From an uncultured Arenicella sp. (lineage in GTDB: Bacteria > Pseudomonadota > Gammaproteobacteria > Arenicellales > Arenicellaceae): a DNA stretch of 64,000 nucleotides. The DNA lies in NCBI GenBank assembly GCA_937974565.1, contig CALJWL010000016.1, positions 1-64,000 of the forward strand, written 5' to 3'. The position numbers were made by a program, and so were the translations under genes. The notes below the pieces were generated by a model, which worked only from the letters and a program-made list of their open reading frames with translations, had not been told where the DNA came from and ran no database searches. Shown here in pieces: positions 18,637-26,747 of this stretch (the stretch's first letter is position 1; every line of letters begins with the position of its first letter).

Positions 18637-18671
18637 AGCGAGCGGCTAATTAGCCGCTCGCTTTAATTTAA
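18637..18671 (+). terminator. Rho-independent terminator after BI-1 gene
   Basis: Perfect 26-bp palindrome 18637-18662 (left arm AGCGAGCGGCTAA), GC-rich at its base and followed by TTTAATTTA. It ends the recJ/BI-1 block before cysM. Confidence 0.8.
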
Positions 18672-18743
18672 GCGCAGTAAAAGCAAGCCGTAACAGACAT
18701 TATCAACAGCCCCTAGTGGCGTCATTCAAAGCGAGAAATAATT

Positions 18744-19643
18744 TTGGCCTACTTACATCTAGAAGATTTAGTTGGAAACACCCCGTTGGTTAAGTTAAAA
18801 CGCCTATGGCAAGGTGAGTACGTCACTGTTCTTGGTAAACTTGAGGGAAACAACCCCGCGGGTTCAGTGAAAGACCGCCCAGCGTTAAATATGATCAACA
18901 AAGCTGAGGAGCGCGGTGAAATAAACCCTGGTGACACATTGATTGAAGCCACCAGTGGTAATACGGGTATTGCATTGGCTATGGCGGCCGCGATGAAAGG
19001 TTATAAGATGACCTTGATCATGCCGGACAATATGAGTGAAGAGAGGCGGGCCTCAATGCGTGCGTTCGGGGCTCAAATTATCTCTGTATCGCAAGCTGAT
19101 GGCGGCATTGAATTAGCAAGGGACATGGCCTTGCAGATGCAGGACAACGGAGAAGGCCGAGTGCTTGACCAATTCTCCAATGATGATAATTGGAATGCCC
19201 ATTACCACAGCACTGGCCCAGAAATTTGGCGTGATACTGCGGGCAGCGTTACGCATTTTGTAAGTTCTATGGGTACCACAGGAACAATTATGGGGGTGTC
19301 TCGTTACTTAAAAGAACAAAACGAGAGCATTGAAATTATCGGTGTGCAGCCTGAGGGTGAGTCTCAAATTCCAGGGATTCGTCGCTGGCCGGTGGAATAT
19401 TTGCCGAAAATTTTTGACGCTAAACGAGTTGACCGTATTATGGATGTCGAGCAATCACTGGCCGAAGAGACCATGCGCGCCTTGGCGACTGAGGAAGGCG
19501 TTTTTGCTGGCGTATCATCGGGTGGGGCCATGGCCATTGCATTGAAAGTGGCGGCTGAGTTAGAACGTAAAAAACAAGAGGCAACCGTTGTCTCTATCGT
19601 TTGTGATCGTGGTGACCGCTATTTATCCACCGGCGTGTATTAA
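18744..19643 (+). CDS. cysM: Cysteine synthase B
   Basis: PLP enzyme making cysteine (or S-sulfocysteine from thiosulfate) from O-acetylserine. The sequence is closely CysM-like: GNTPLVKL, KLEGNNPAGSVKDR with PLP-binding K43, phosphate loop TSGNTG, and GVSSGGAM near the C-terminus; 299 residues, as in E. coli CysM (303). The start is TTG (18744): no ATG or GTG lies between the upstream stops and the conserved region. It overlaps the downstream exonuclease gene (TAATG). Confidence 0.93.
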   Translation: MAYLHLEDLVGNTPLVKLKRLWQGEYVTVLGKLEGNNPAGSVKDRPALNMINKAEERGEINPGDTLIEATSGNTGIALAMAAAMKGYKMTLIMPDNMSEERRASMRAFGAQIISVSQADGGIELARDMALQMQDNGEGRVLDQFSNDDNWNAHYHSTGPEIWRDTAGSVTHFVSSMGTTGTIMGVSRYLKEQNESIEIIGVQPEGESQIPGIRRWPVEYLPKIFDAKRVDRIMDVEQSLAEETMRALATEEGVFAGVSSGGAMAIALKVAAELERKKQEATVVSIVCDRGDRYLSTGVY

Positions 19644-20422
19644 TGAATGTACTCGCCTTCGATATTGAGACCATCCCAGACGTTAATGGGGCTAGAAAGC
19701 TCTATGAGTTAGACCCTGAGCTTAGTGATGCAGACGTGGCCGAAGTTATGTTTGCCAAACGAAAGGAAAAAACCGGCAATGATTTTATTGCCACACACTT
19801 ACAACGAGTGGTGGCAATTTCAGCGGTCTATCGAAACACTCAAACTGATAAGTTTTCAGTCTGGACCATCGGTAAAGAAGACAGCCCTGAACGTGAGATA
19901 GTGCAGAACTTTTTTGATGGGGTAGACAAACACACGCCAACATTAGTTACTTGGAATGGCAGCGGTTTTGACTTGCCCGTATTGCATTATCGAGGCCTAA
20001 TTAATAAAGTGCAGGCGCCTCGGTATTGGGATTTGGGCGACGATGATCGTGATTTTAAATGGAATAATTACATTGGTCGTTTCCATATGCGGCACACGGA
20101 TTTGATGGATGTGATCGCGGGTTATAATAACCGTGCGTTCGCGCCACTGGATGAAATTGCTGTCTTACTTGGGTTGCCAGGGAAAATGGGGATGAGCGGC
20201 TCTAAGGTGTGGGAGCAATACAAAGCGGGTGAAATAAAAGCCATTCGAGACTATTGTGAAACAGACGCACTTAACACCTATTTGGTCTATTTGCATTGGT
20301 TGCACACCCGCGGTCATTTGACAGACTCGGCGTTAGAACATGAGTACGGGGTGGTTAAGTCTGCGTTGCAAAACGCAGAGCCACATCTGCAAGAGTTTCT
20401 GCAAGTATGGAGTGAGGCTTAA
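19643..20422 (+). CDS. PolB-like predicted 3'-5' exonuclease
   Basis: A 259-residue DEDD-superfamily exonuclease of the kind related to the proofreading domain of DNA polymerase B. Acidic residues are visible: D6 and E8 in FDIETIPD, the NGSGFDLPVL motif II, and D in DYCETDALNTY (motif III). Translation is coupled to cysM. Gammaproteobacteria commonly have this gene next to cysM/rlmD. Substrate (RNA or DNA) unknown. Confidence 0.85.
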   Translation: MNVLAFDIETIPDVNGARKLYELDPELSDADVAEVMFAKRKEKTGNDFIATHLQRVVAISAVYRNTQTDKFSVWTIGKEDSPEREIVQNFFDGVDKHTPTLVTWNGSGFDLPVLHYRGLINKVQAPRYWDLGDDDRDFKWNNYIGRFHMRHTDLMDVIAGYNNRAFAPLDEIAVLLGLPGKMGMSGSKVWEQYKAGEIKAIRDYCETDALNTYLVYLHWLHTRGHLTDSALEHEYGVVKSALQNAEPHLQEFLQVWSEA

Positions 20423-20515
20423 GTTCACCTTTTCTATTCTTGATACGCAAAATATGGACTTGGCAACGGCTTCCAAATTACTGAAAGCCGCTGTTTGATG
20501 TATCGTAAGAAGAGG

Positions 20516-20896
20516 CTAAACAAGTTGGCTTACTACGCCCCACAGTGATGCTAGGATGAGTATCACATTGGCAAGAAAGCCTATTACAAAACCGGCTGCG
20601 CGTTTTGACGGGGCTTTTACATACGTAGCGGAGTAAATAAAACGTCCGATAATAAACGCAGTTCCAAGAATGGCAGCAAGGTCAGCGCGAAAAAAATGCG
20701 CGCAGAGCCACATGGCTGGCAAAGTTACCATCATTTGTTCCAGTGTATTAAGTTGAACGCGCAGTTTGCGCTCAAATACTTCATCACCCGTGGTGGCCGG
20801 GGCTTTGATTTCTGTACCCCGGGCCATGCCAGCGCGCATGGTGAAATACATGTATTGGATCAAGATAAGTAAGGTAACTAATGCAACGGTTAGCAT
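20516..20896 (-). CDS. MAPEG family membrane protein
   Basis: A 126-residue protein with four hydrophobic helices. [22 protein letters not shown] is the core motif of membrane-associated proteins in eicosanoid and glutathione metabolism, including microsomal GSTs; ERxxxAxxNxLE-like signature reads as [14 protein letters not shown]. It may conjugate glutathione to hydrophobic compounds. It is inserted on the opposite strand between the exonuclease gene and rlmD. AGGAG is visible upstream of its ATG (CACAGGAGCCCCGTC). Confidence 0.85.
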   Translation of the reverse strand: MLTVALVTLLILIQYMYFTMRAGMARGTEIKAPATTGDEVFERKLRVQLNTLEQMMVTLPAMWLCAHFFRADLAAILGTAFIIGRFIYSATYVKAPSKRAAGFVIGFLANVILILASLWGVVSQLV

Positions 20897-21120
20897 GACG
20901 GGGCTCCTGTGTTATGTTTTAGCCTAGGTCGTGGCGTCAAACTTCGATCTAGGCCTTTAATGACGGTCTTTCGTTGTGTCACTGGTGGTGCAAAGTAATG
21001 CAAGTTCTATTTTTTTACTGACAATGTCATCAAATTTTATACCTAATGCTCAAAGCTTGCACTAAAATGCGCGACACTAAAGACTCGTAGGTCGAAACTA
21101 ATTACATTTTGGGGTGCTTT

Positions 21121-22473
21121 ATGGCTAGACGCCGTCGTCAACGCAAACAACTGGATTTAACCCCGCAGGAAATAGACATTGAATCCATCGCTCATGATGG
21201 TCGAGGTGTGGGCCGTGATGCTGAGGGCAAGGTAGTGTTTGTCGACTACGCCCTGCCGGGCGAACGGGTGTTGTTTGTGCCAGTAATGCATCGCAAGAGC
21301 TATCTTTTTGGTTCAACCATAGAAGTGCTTAAACCTTCTGAGTTTCGTGTTGAGCCTCGTTGTGAGGTGTTTGGACAATGCGGTGGTTGTGTGTTACAGC
21401 ATTTAGATGCCAATAAGCAGATCGACTACAAACAGCAGCAGTTGTTGGAAAATTTTAAAAAAATTGGCAATGTAGAACCAGACAATTGGCTTGAACCCAT
21501 GACTAGTAAGCATTGGGGCTACCGTAGGCGGGCGCGATTAGGCGCTAAGTTTGTGCCTAAAAAGGGCGGTATGATTGTTGGTTTTCGTGAGCGTAATAGC
21601 AGTTTCATTCAGCCAACATCAAAGTGCGAAGTATTGTACCCAGAGGTGTCTGTTTTATTGCCCGACTTGCGAGAAACGTTAGAAAAAACATCGTGTAACG
21701 ATAAAATTCCTCAAGTTGAAATTTCCGTTGCGGATAATGCCACGGTAATGATTGTTCGCCACCTTGAAACTTTTGTGCAAAATGACCTTGATTTGTTAAC
21801 TGAGTTTGCCAAACGTAATGACGTGCAAGTGTTTTTGCAACCTGGAAACCTGAAGAGTGTGCATCCGTTGTACCCGGTGAAACCTGAAGCGTTATTTTAT
21901 GAATTCGCTGAGTTCGATATTAAAGTCGAATTTTTGCCAACCGATTTCATTCAGGTTAATGGTGCAATTAACGACGCATTGGTCAGTAGGGCTGTCGACT
22001 TGTTGGACATTCAAGAATCTGATTCTGTGTTGGATTTGTTTTGTGGGGTTGGCAACTTCACTTTGCCGCTGGCCCGCAGAGCGAATAAGGTGGTGGGCGT
22101 AGAGGGAGATCAAGCACTGGTTAATCGGGCAAATCACAATAAAGCCTTGAATGCATTAGAGACCGTTGAATTTCATTTTGGTGATTTGTTTAAAGAAGAC
22201 ATGACGGCCGACTCGCACGGTGGTTGGCTTGAGCAAAGCTTTGACAAAGTGTTACTTGACCCACCTCGCTCTGGGGCAATGGAAATGGTTCGACGGATGC
22301 CTAAGTTAAACCCCAGTAAGATTGTGTATGTATCGTGTGGCCCAGCAACCTTGGCTAGAGACGCCGGTATTTTAGTTAATGAACATGGCTACAAAATGAC
22401 GCACTCAGGTGTCATTGATATGTTTCCGCACACCGCGCACGTTGAGTCCATCGCGGTTTTTGAAAAAGAATAG
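21121..22473 (+). CDS. rlmD: 23S rRNA (uracil-1939-C5)-methyltransferase
   Basis: SAM-dependent methyltransferase that makes m5U1939 in 23S rRNA. N-terminal TRAM-like RNA-binding region (about 10-70); iron-sulfur cysteines in CEVFGQCGGC plus SKCEV; SAM motif LDLFCGVGNFTLPLA; and the catalytic cysteine in VSCGPATLARD. The ATG at 21121 (MARRRRQRK) is preferred to a TTG at 21109. 450 residues against 433 in E. coli RlmD. cysM-rlmD proximity is conserved in gammaproteobacteria; here no relA follows. Confidence 0.95.
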   Translation: MARRRRQRKQLDLTPQEIDIESIAHDGRGVGRDAEGKVVFVDYALPGERVLFVPVMHRKSYLFGSTIEVLKPSEFRVEPRCEVFGQCGGCVLQHLDANKQIDYKQQQLLENFKKIGNVEPDNWLEPMTSKHWGYRRRARLGAKFVPKKGGMIVGFRERNSSFIQPTSKCEVLYPEVSVLLPDLRETLEKTSCNDKIPQVEISVADNATVMIVRHLETFVQNDLDLLTEFAKRNDVQVFLQPGNLKSVHPLYPVKPEALFYEFAEFDIKVEFLPTDFIQVNGAINDALVSRAVDLLDIQESDSVLDLFCGVGNFTLPLARRANKVVGVEGDQALVNRANHNKALNALETVEFHFGDLFKEDMTADSHGGWLEQSFDKVLLDPPRSGAMEMVRRMPKLNPSKIVYVSCGPATLARDAGILVNEHGYKMTHSGVIDMFPHTAHVESIAVFEKE

Positions 22474-22530
22474 CTTGAAAGTATAAAATCAATTAAGTCA
22501 GAGGCCCTTTTTATAGGCGCTAACATTCAG

Positions 22531-22568
22531 ACAAACAAAAAACGGTAACTGTCTATCAGTTACCGTTT
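22531..22568 (-). terminator. Strong terminator facing the minus strand
   Basis: Perfect 12-bp stem (22540-22551 AAACGGTAACTG paired with 22557-22568), loop of 5. On the minus strand the hairpin is followed by TTTTTTGTTTG, a canonical intrinsic terminator; on the plus strand it is followed only by CAGACG. It may also stop rlmD transcription, but the T-tract points to a minus-strand transcript. Confidence 0.85.
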
Positions 22569-22750
22569 CAGACGATCGAGCATAGTTTTTATTGTTTTTC
22601 GATTGTTCGGAAGGCCGTGAAGCCAGTCCCGATATTTATTATTTTTATATTGTGTTATTGCACACTGTGTTTGGTTTTAATTCAGTTATGGCACATCACC
22701 TCACGGATAAACCCAATGCAACAACTTACTGACAATCTAAATTGAGCTAT
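22540..22750 (-). ncRNA. Candidate small RNA upstream of the minus terminator
   Basis: The minus-strand terminator at 22531 has no gene in front of it for 600 bp. On that strand a possible promoter (TTGTCA, 18 bases, TTTATC; around 22725-22700) would give an RNA of about 170-190 bases with A/U-rich single-stranded stretches and a GC-rich GGACTGGCTTCACGGCC stem area, ending in the hairpin. This fits an Hfq-type sRNA but is inference only. Confidence 0.35.
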
Positions 22751-23144
22751 TTTTATTATTGCTTTAGATAAACAGGATTGCTCGAATTACCCGGCGATAC
22801 CATTGCTTTTATTATAGGTAACAGCCATTTAATTTTTATATGAGTAATTGTTGAGAGTCATCCTGACTTTATTCAGCTTGCTCTAAAGTCAGTAGGGCTA
22901 AGGTATCATTCATTGCTATGAGTATCAATCATAAGGAGTATGAAAAAAGGTTATTGTATTTAAAATGGACTTGATCATGAGAAATAACAAATTTTTTCGC
23001 GATCAAATACAAACCGAAGTTGTTTTAAACGCTAAATGCATTTTCTATTTTCCATTTCCCGGTGCGATGGCGTTATTTTAATTACGTCGTTGTCTGTGTT
23101 TTAATTAATGACTCAAATCTAAAAAACACCGAGGGAACGTTACC

Positions 23145-23855
23145 ATGACCAATTTGCAACAAGGCCTGAGTTCACTTCTTGATGCTTTATTGTCGAAGGC
23201 ATCGGATTATGTGGAGGAGGGGCAAAGTGTCGCTAAGAAAAAATTGAATATTCCAGAGAGCGGTTCAGAGCGAGACGCCATGCTTGATGGTATGAAAAAA
23301 GGCGCGCTTGCTTCAGCCGTACTGGTCGGTTTATTCGGCACTAAAACCGGCCGAAACCTCACTGGCACGGCGCTCAAATTAGGCAGCCTAGCGGCTTTAG
23401 GAACGGTGGCCTATAAGGGCTATAAAAACTGGAAGTCTAGCGGTGACCCGCTGGCGTCTGATCAGAACACTTCAGAGCCAGCACCACTTAGTTTATACGC
23501 CTCTGAGCAACACAGCTTGATTATCTTAAAAGCATTAGTCGCGGCTTCTTATGCTGATGGGCACTTAGACGATCAGGAAGTCAGTCTAATAAGACGCGAG
23601 CTTATTGAGATGCATTTACCGGATTCACTGGCCCATGAAATAGAGACGATACTCGAATCCCCGCTTACCGCCGATGGGCTGGGAGAGTTGGTCCAAGGTG
23701 AGGCCATGGCATCGGAAGTCTACGTTGCTACTCGATTAATTATTGATGACTCTGCATCGGCTCAAGAAAAAGGGTATTTGTTGGACTTAAGGCGCTCACT
23801 TGAGATGGCAGATTCGCTGGCCGCATCATTAGATCGCGAGATAGCTGCAGCCTAA
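23145..23855 (+). CDS. DUF533 (YebE-like) membrane protein
   Basis: A 236-residue protein. Residues 40-75 are glycine/alanine-rich and hydrophobic (GMKKGALASAVLVGLFG, then GTALKLGSLAALGTVAYKGYKNW), followed by a linker and an acidic helical domain (about 120-230, YADGHLDDQEVSLIRREL) that matches the TerB-like fold of the DUF533/YebE family. Function is unknown; E. coli yebE responds to envelope stress. CGAGGGAACG lies before the ATG. Confidence 0.85.
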   Translation: MTNLQQGLSSLLDALLSKASDYVEEGQSVAKKKLNIPESGSERDAMLDGMKKGALASAVLVGLFGTKTGRNLTGTALKLGSLAALGTVAYKGYKNWKSSGDPLASDQNTSEPAPLSLYASEQHSLIILKALVAASYADGHLDDQEVSLIRRELIEMHLPDSLAHEIETILESPLTADGLGELVQGEAMASEVYVATRLIIDDSASAQEKGYLLDLRRSLEMADSLAASLDREIAAA

Positions 23856-23999
23856 TGCGAGCTAATAAACACTGGCGCTAGCGAACACTTATTGATATTA
23901 TTTATATGATTATTTGGTCTGTGGTATGACTGAAATGGTAAAGTTAAACCTTTCTAGGGTCCTGCAAGAAACCATCTAATATAATATCGGAGGAAACCT

Positions 24000-25490
24000 A
24001 TGCCACTGCAGACCTTGCAAGTCGCAATTTTTGTGTTCGTCACAGGCCTAATTGGCTTTTTAACGTATCGGAAGTGCCGTCAGGCTATTTTGAATGAACG
24101 GGCCAGCGCTCATGAGCGTACCCATGAAGAGAAAAATAAAGAGGTTTTTCTCGCGGGTGGGGGGCTGACTTGGATTTTCGTTGCAGGTTCAATCACCCTA
24201 ACCAACTTGAGTACCGACCAGTTGGTGGGCATGAATGGCAACCAAATGGCTTTACTCGCGTGGTGGGAGTTTGCCGCGGTCTTCGGTCTGGTCATCTTGG
24301 CTAAAGTTTTTCTTCCTATTTATTATCGCTATCAATGCACAACGACCACTGAGTTATTGGAAAAACGATATAACAATCATCACATACGCGCACTCATTAG
24401 TGTGATGTTTTTGCTGGGGAATGTTTTTATATTTTTACCATCAATTCTTTATGGTGGTTCGCTGTTTATGAAGGAGATGTTTGGCTTAGAAAACGTGCCT
24501 ATGATGGTTTTGGCCATTGCATTTGCGATTGCAGGAGCCGCTTATGCGGTCATTGGTGGTCTTCGTGCGGTTGCAATTTCAGATACGTACAGTGGCGTTT
24601 TATTGCTTAGTTTGGCCTTGGTTGTGGTTTGGTTGTGTTTGAGTGCCATTGATTTTGACTTCAGTGGCATACCCACTGAGCGACTCACTCTTATCGGTGA
24701 TACAGAGTCACCGATTCCTTGGCATACCTTAATCACCGGCATGATCTTTATTCAAGTCTATTATTGGAGTACTAACCAGACCATCACTCAGCGAGCCATG
24801 GCATCACCGTCTGTTAAAGAGGCGCAAAAAGGCGTGTTGACGGCAGCTGCAATTCGATTATTGATTATTCCTCCCATTATTGTGTTGCCAGGTATCGTGT
24901 CATTTAAGTTGTACGGTGATATCGGGGATGCGGCCTATGGCCGAATTGTTGGTGATGTGTTGCCGCTGTGGATGTCAGGTATGTTTGCCGCGGCCTTAGC
25001 CGCCGCCGTACTTACCAGCTTTAACAGTATTTTGAACTCTTCAGCGGCGTTGTATATTTGTGATATTCATGAAAAGTACTTCAGCAATAAGGTGAAAGCT
25101 GACGTTCCGAAACTGAATTTATTTGTCACGGCGGTGTTTATCGTGATTGCGTTGTTGTTGGTGCCGGTCTGGGCTAAGTCAGAAAGCTTAATTAATCTGG
25201 TTCAAAAGTTGTATGGATTGATTAGTATGCCAATTCTTTCATGCTTTGCGGTTGGGTTGCTGTTTAAAAACGTCGATTATCGCGCGGCAATGTGCGCGGT
25301 ATTGATTGGATGTGGCTACTACGGCTTTACTCAATTCAGGCCTGAGGTTGATGGTCAGTGGCACTACATCCATCATATGTTTATTACATTGTGGCTTTCG
25401 ATAGGGAGCGCATTGACGCTGAATAAGTTTGTGTTTGGTAATTCTGCTGAATTTTCTTGGGCAGCAAGCACTGACCTGCAAGAAGCCTAA
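24000..25490 (+). CDS. Sodium:solute symporter (SSS/SLC5) family transporter
   Basis: A 496-residue inner-membrane transporter with about 13-14 hydrophobic helices. GSITLTNLSTDQLVGMNGNQM, GGLRAVAISDTYSG and TSFNSILNSSAALYICDIHEKY are typical of the solute:sodium symporter family, close to the sugar/inositol-type (SLC5-like) branch. Preceded by GGAGGAAACCT. Substrate cannot be assigned; the neighbours do not point to a particular sugar. Confidence 0.88.
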   Translation: MPLQTLQVAIFVFVTGLIGFLTYRKCRQAILNERASAHERTHEEKNKEVFLAGGGLTWIFVAGSITLTNLSTDQLVGMNGNQMALLAWWEFAAVFGLVILAKVFLPIYYRYQCTTTTELLEKRYNNHHIRALISVMFLLGNVFIFLPSILYGGSLFMKEMFGLENVPMMVLAIAFAIAGAAYAVIGGLRAVAISDTYSGVLLLSLALVVVWLCLSAIDFDFSGIPTERLTLIGDTESPIPWHTLITGMIFIQVYYWSTNQTITQRAMASPSVKEAQKGVLTAAAIRLLIIPPIIVLPGIVSFKLYGDIGDAAYGRIVGDVLPLWMSGMFAAALAAAVLTSFNSILNSSAALYICDIHEKYFSNKVKADVPKLNLFVTAVFIVIALLLVPVWAKSESLINLVQKLYGLISMPILSCFAVGLLFKNVDYRAAMCAVLIGCGYYGFTQFRPEVDGQWHYIHHMFITLWLSIGSALTLNKFVFGNSAEFSWAASTDLQEA

Positions 25491-25556
25491 CAACAGCATT
25501 GATGAGAGCGCACAAGAGAGCGCCTCTTAGGTTAGCCGTTGCGTTATTTTTGTTGA

Positions 25557-26747
25557 TTAACCGTTTGATATAGCTGTTTGATATAGCTGTTTGAGTGATT
25601 CAGCAATGGTTTCCCACGAGTAACGTTCCGAAACGCAATGTGTGATTTTTTTGCGATCACTGACTTCAATAAGAGAGTTTGACGCACGCTTTAGGGCACG
25701 AGTGACGGATGCAACCTCGACCTCACAAGTAAACCCAAGCCCTTGGGTATCAATGAATGTAGACAGCGCCACACCATGGCTAACTAAGGCGGGCGTGCCA
25801 GCCGCCAATGCTTCAAGAACGGCAATACCGAAATTTTCAGAGTAAGAGGTCAAGACGTAAAGGTCCGCTGCATCCAGCAGGGTATGTTTATCGTCACCGT
25901 CGACAAAACCGATGAAATGACAAACGTCGTTTAGCTGATTTTGTGATGCTTTGTTTTTGAGTTTATCAATGTATTCTTTATCACCATTGCCAGCAATCAC
26001 CAATTGCCACGGGTTGGGTGTTAGTGAATGAAGAGCATCTAATACAAGCTCAAGTCCTTTCTTGGGGTGTAAACGTGACAGAAACAGCAGTGTTTTTTTA
26101 TCGCGTTGCAAATGGTAGCGCTCGATAATGCTGCTCTTGGCATCGGCCTTAGGCTTAGGCTCCGGAATACGTACTCCCAGTGGAATTACCGACGCGATCA
26201 CGGACTTTCCAAGCCCAGGAATGGCGTTGGCGGACTGATGCATTTCTGATTCAGCGGTAAACTGAATAGCACTGGCTTTGGCTAAACTTTGTTTATCAAA
26301 TAGACGAAGAAAAATCTGTTTTCGCCAACGAGATTGAGAGAGAGACCAATTCTCTAGTTGCCCAATTGGACGCACGATGTATTTGACGTGCTTCCTTCTG
26401 GCCAGCCACATGGCATAACTACTTGGAAATGAAAACAGAGCGTGAATGTGAATTAAGTCGTAATCGTGAATGTGCTTGGCTAACCATAGGCGAAATGAGT
26501 TTGAATAGGCGAACTCGCGCAATGGCCTAATGCCCGATGAGAAGCGCTTGAAAAAACGAACGGGCACTCCATGATGGTTCTCTAAGGTGCCTAATGGAAC
26601 ATTAAGCTCGATATCGCCATGATCGTCTGTTGTTGCAATTTCCACATCCATGCCCGCGTTATTTAGAGCCGCAACCATTTCAAGAATGGCCTTACTTGGC
26701 CCGCCTCTCAAAGGTGAGACCGATGGGATGATGTGCAGAACCTTCAT
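25557..26747 (-). CDS. Glycosyltransferase family 4 (group 1)
   Basis: A 396-residue GT-B sugar transferase, probably for exopolysaccharide or lipopolysaccharide. N-terminal SVSPLRGGPSKAILEM and C-terminal LFLSRLHPKKGLELVLDAL, VLTSYSENFGIAVLEALAAGTPAL are the group-1 motifs with the EX7E donor-binding pattern. The start at 26747 overlaps the asnB-like stop (ATGA). A 13-bp tandem duplication near the stop has changed the last residues (ends QTAISNG; without it the frame reads QTVNQQK). Confidence 0.9.
   Translation of the reverse strand: MKVLHIIPSVSPLRGGPSKAILEMVAALNNAGMDVEIATTDDHGDIELNVPLGTLENHHGVPVRFFKRFSSGIRPLREFAYSNSFRLWLAKHIHDYDLIHIHALFSFPSSYAMWLARRKHVKYIVRPIGQLENWSLSQSRWRKQIFLRLFDKQSLAKASAIQFTAESEMHQSANAIPGLGKSVIASVIPLGVRIPEPKPKADAKSSIIERYHLQRDKKTLLFLSRLHPKKGLELVLDALHSLTPNPWQLVIAGNGDKEYIDKLKNKASQNQLNDVCHFIGFVDGDDKHTLLDAADLYVLTSYSENFGIAVLEALAAGTPALVSHGVALSTFIDTQGLGFTCEVEVASVTRALKRASNSLIEVSDRKKITHCVSERYSWETIAESLKQLYQTAISNG
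25563..25594. repeat. 13-bp tandem duplication at glycosyltransferase end
   Basis: GTTTGATATAGCT repeats at 25563-25575 and 25576-25588, followed by a partial third copy GTTTGA. It changes the reading frame of the last five codons of the glycosyltransferase. Confidence 0.92.

Larger units (their letters stand above)
22474..23144. other. 671-bp intergenic region with sRNA candidate
   Basis: No convincing protein gene. It contains an oriented terminator (22531-22568, for minus-strand transcription) and, to its right, a candidate minus-strand RNA. On the plus strand a 38-codon frame (22965-23081) and a 7-codon frame after AAGGAGT (at 22940) exist but neither is supported by anything else. The promoter of the DUF533 gene must lie at the right end. 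Confidence 0.45.

Noticed and set aside
22965-23081. 38-codon plus frame and a nearby 7-codon frame after AAGGAGT
   Set aside because: The short frame is too small to judge, and the 38-codon frame has no conserved look; both could be leader peptides but nothing supports it.
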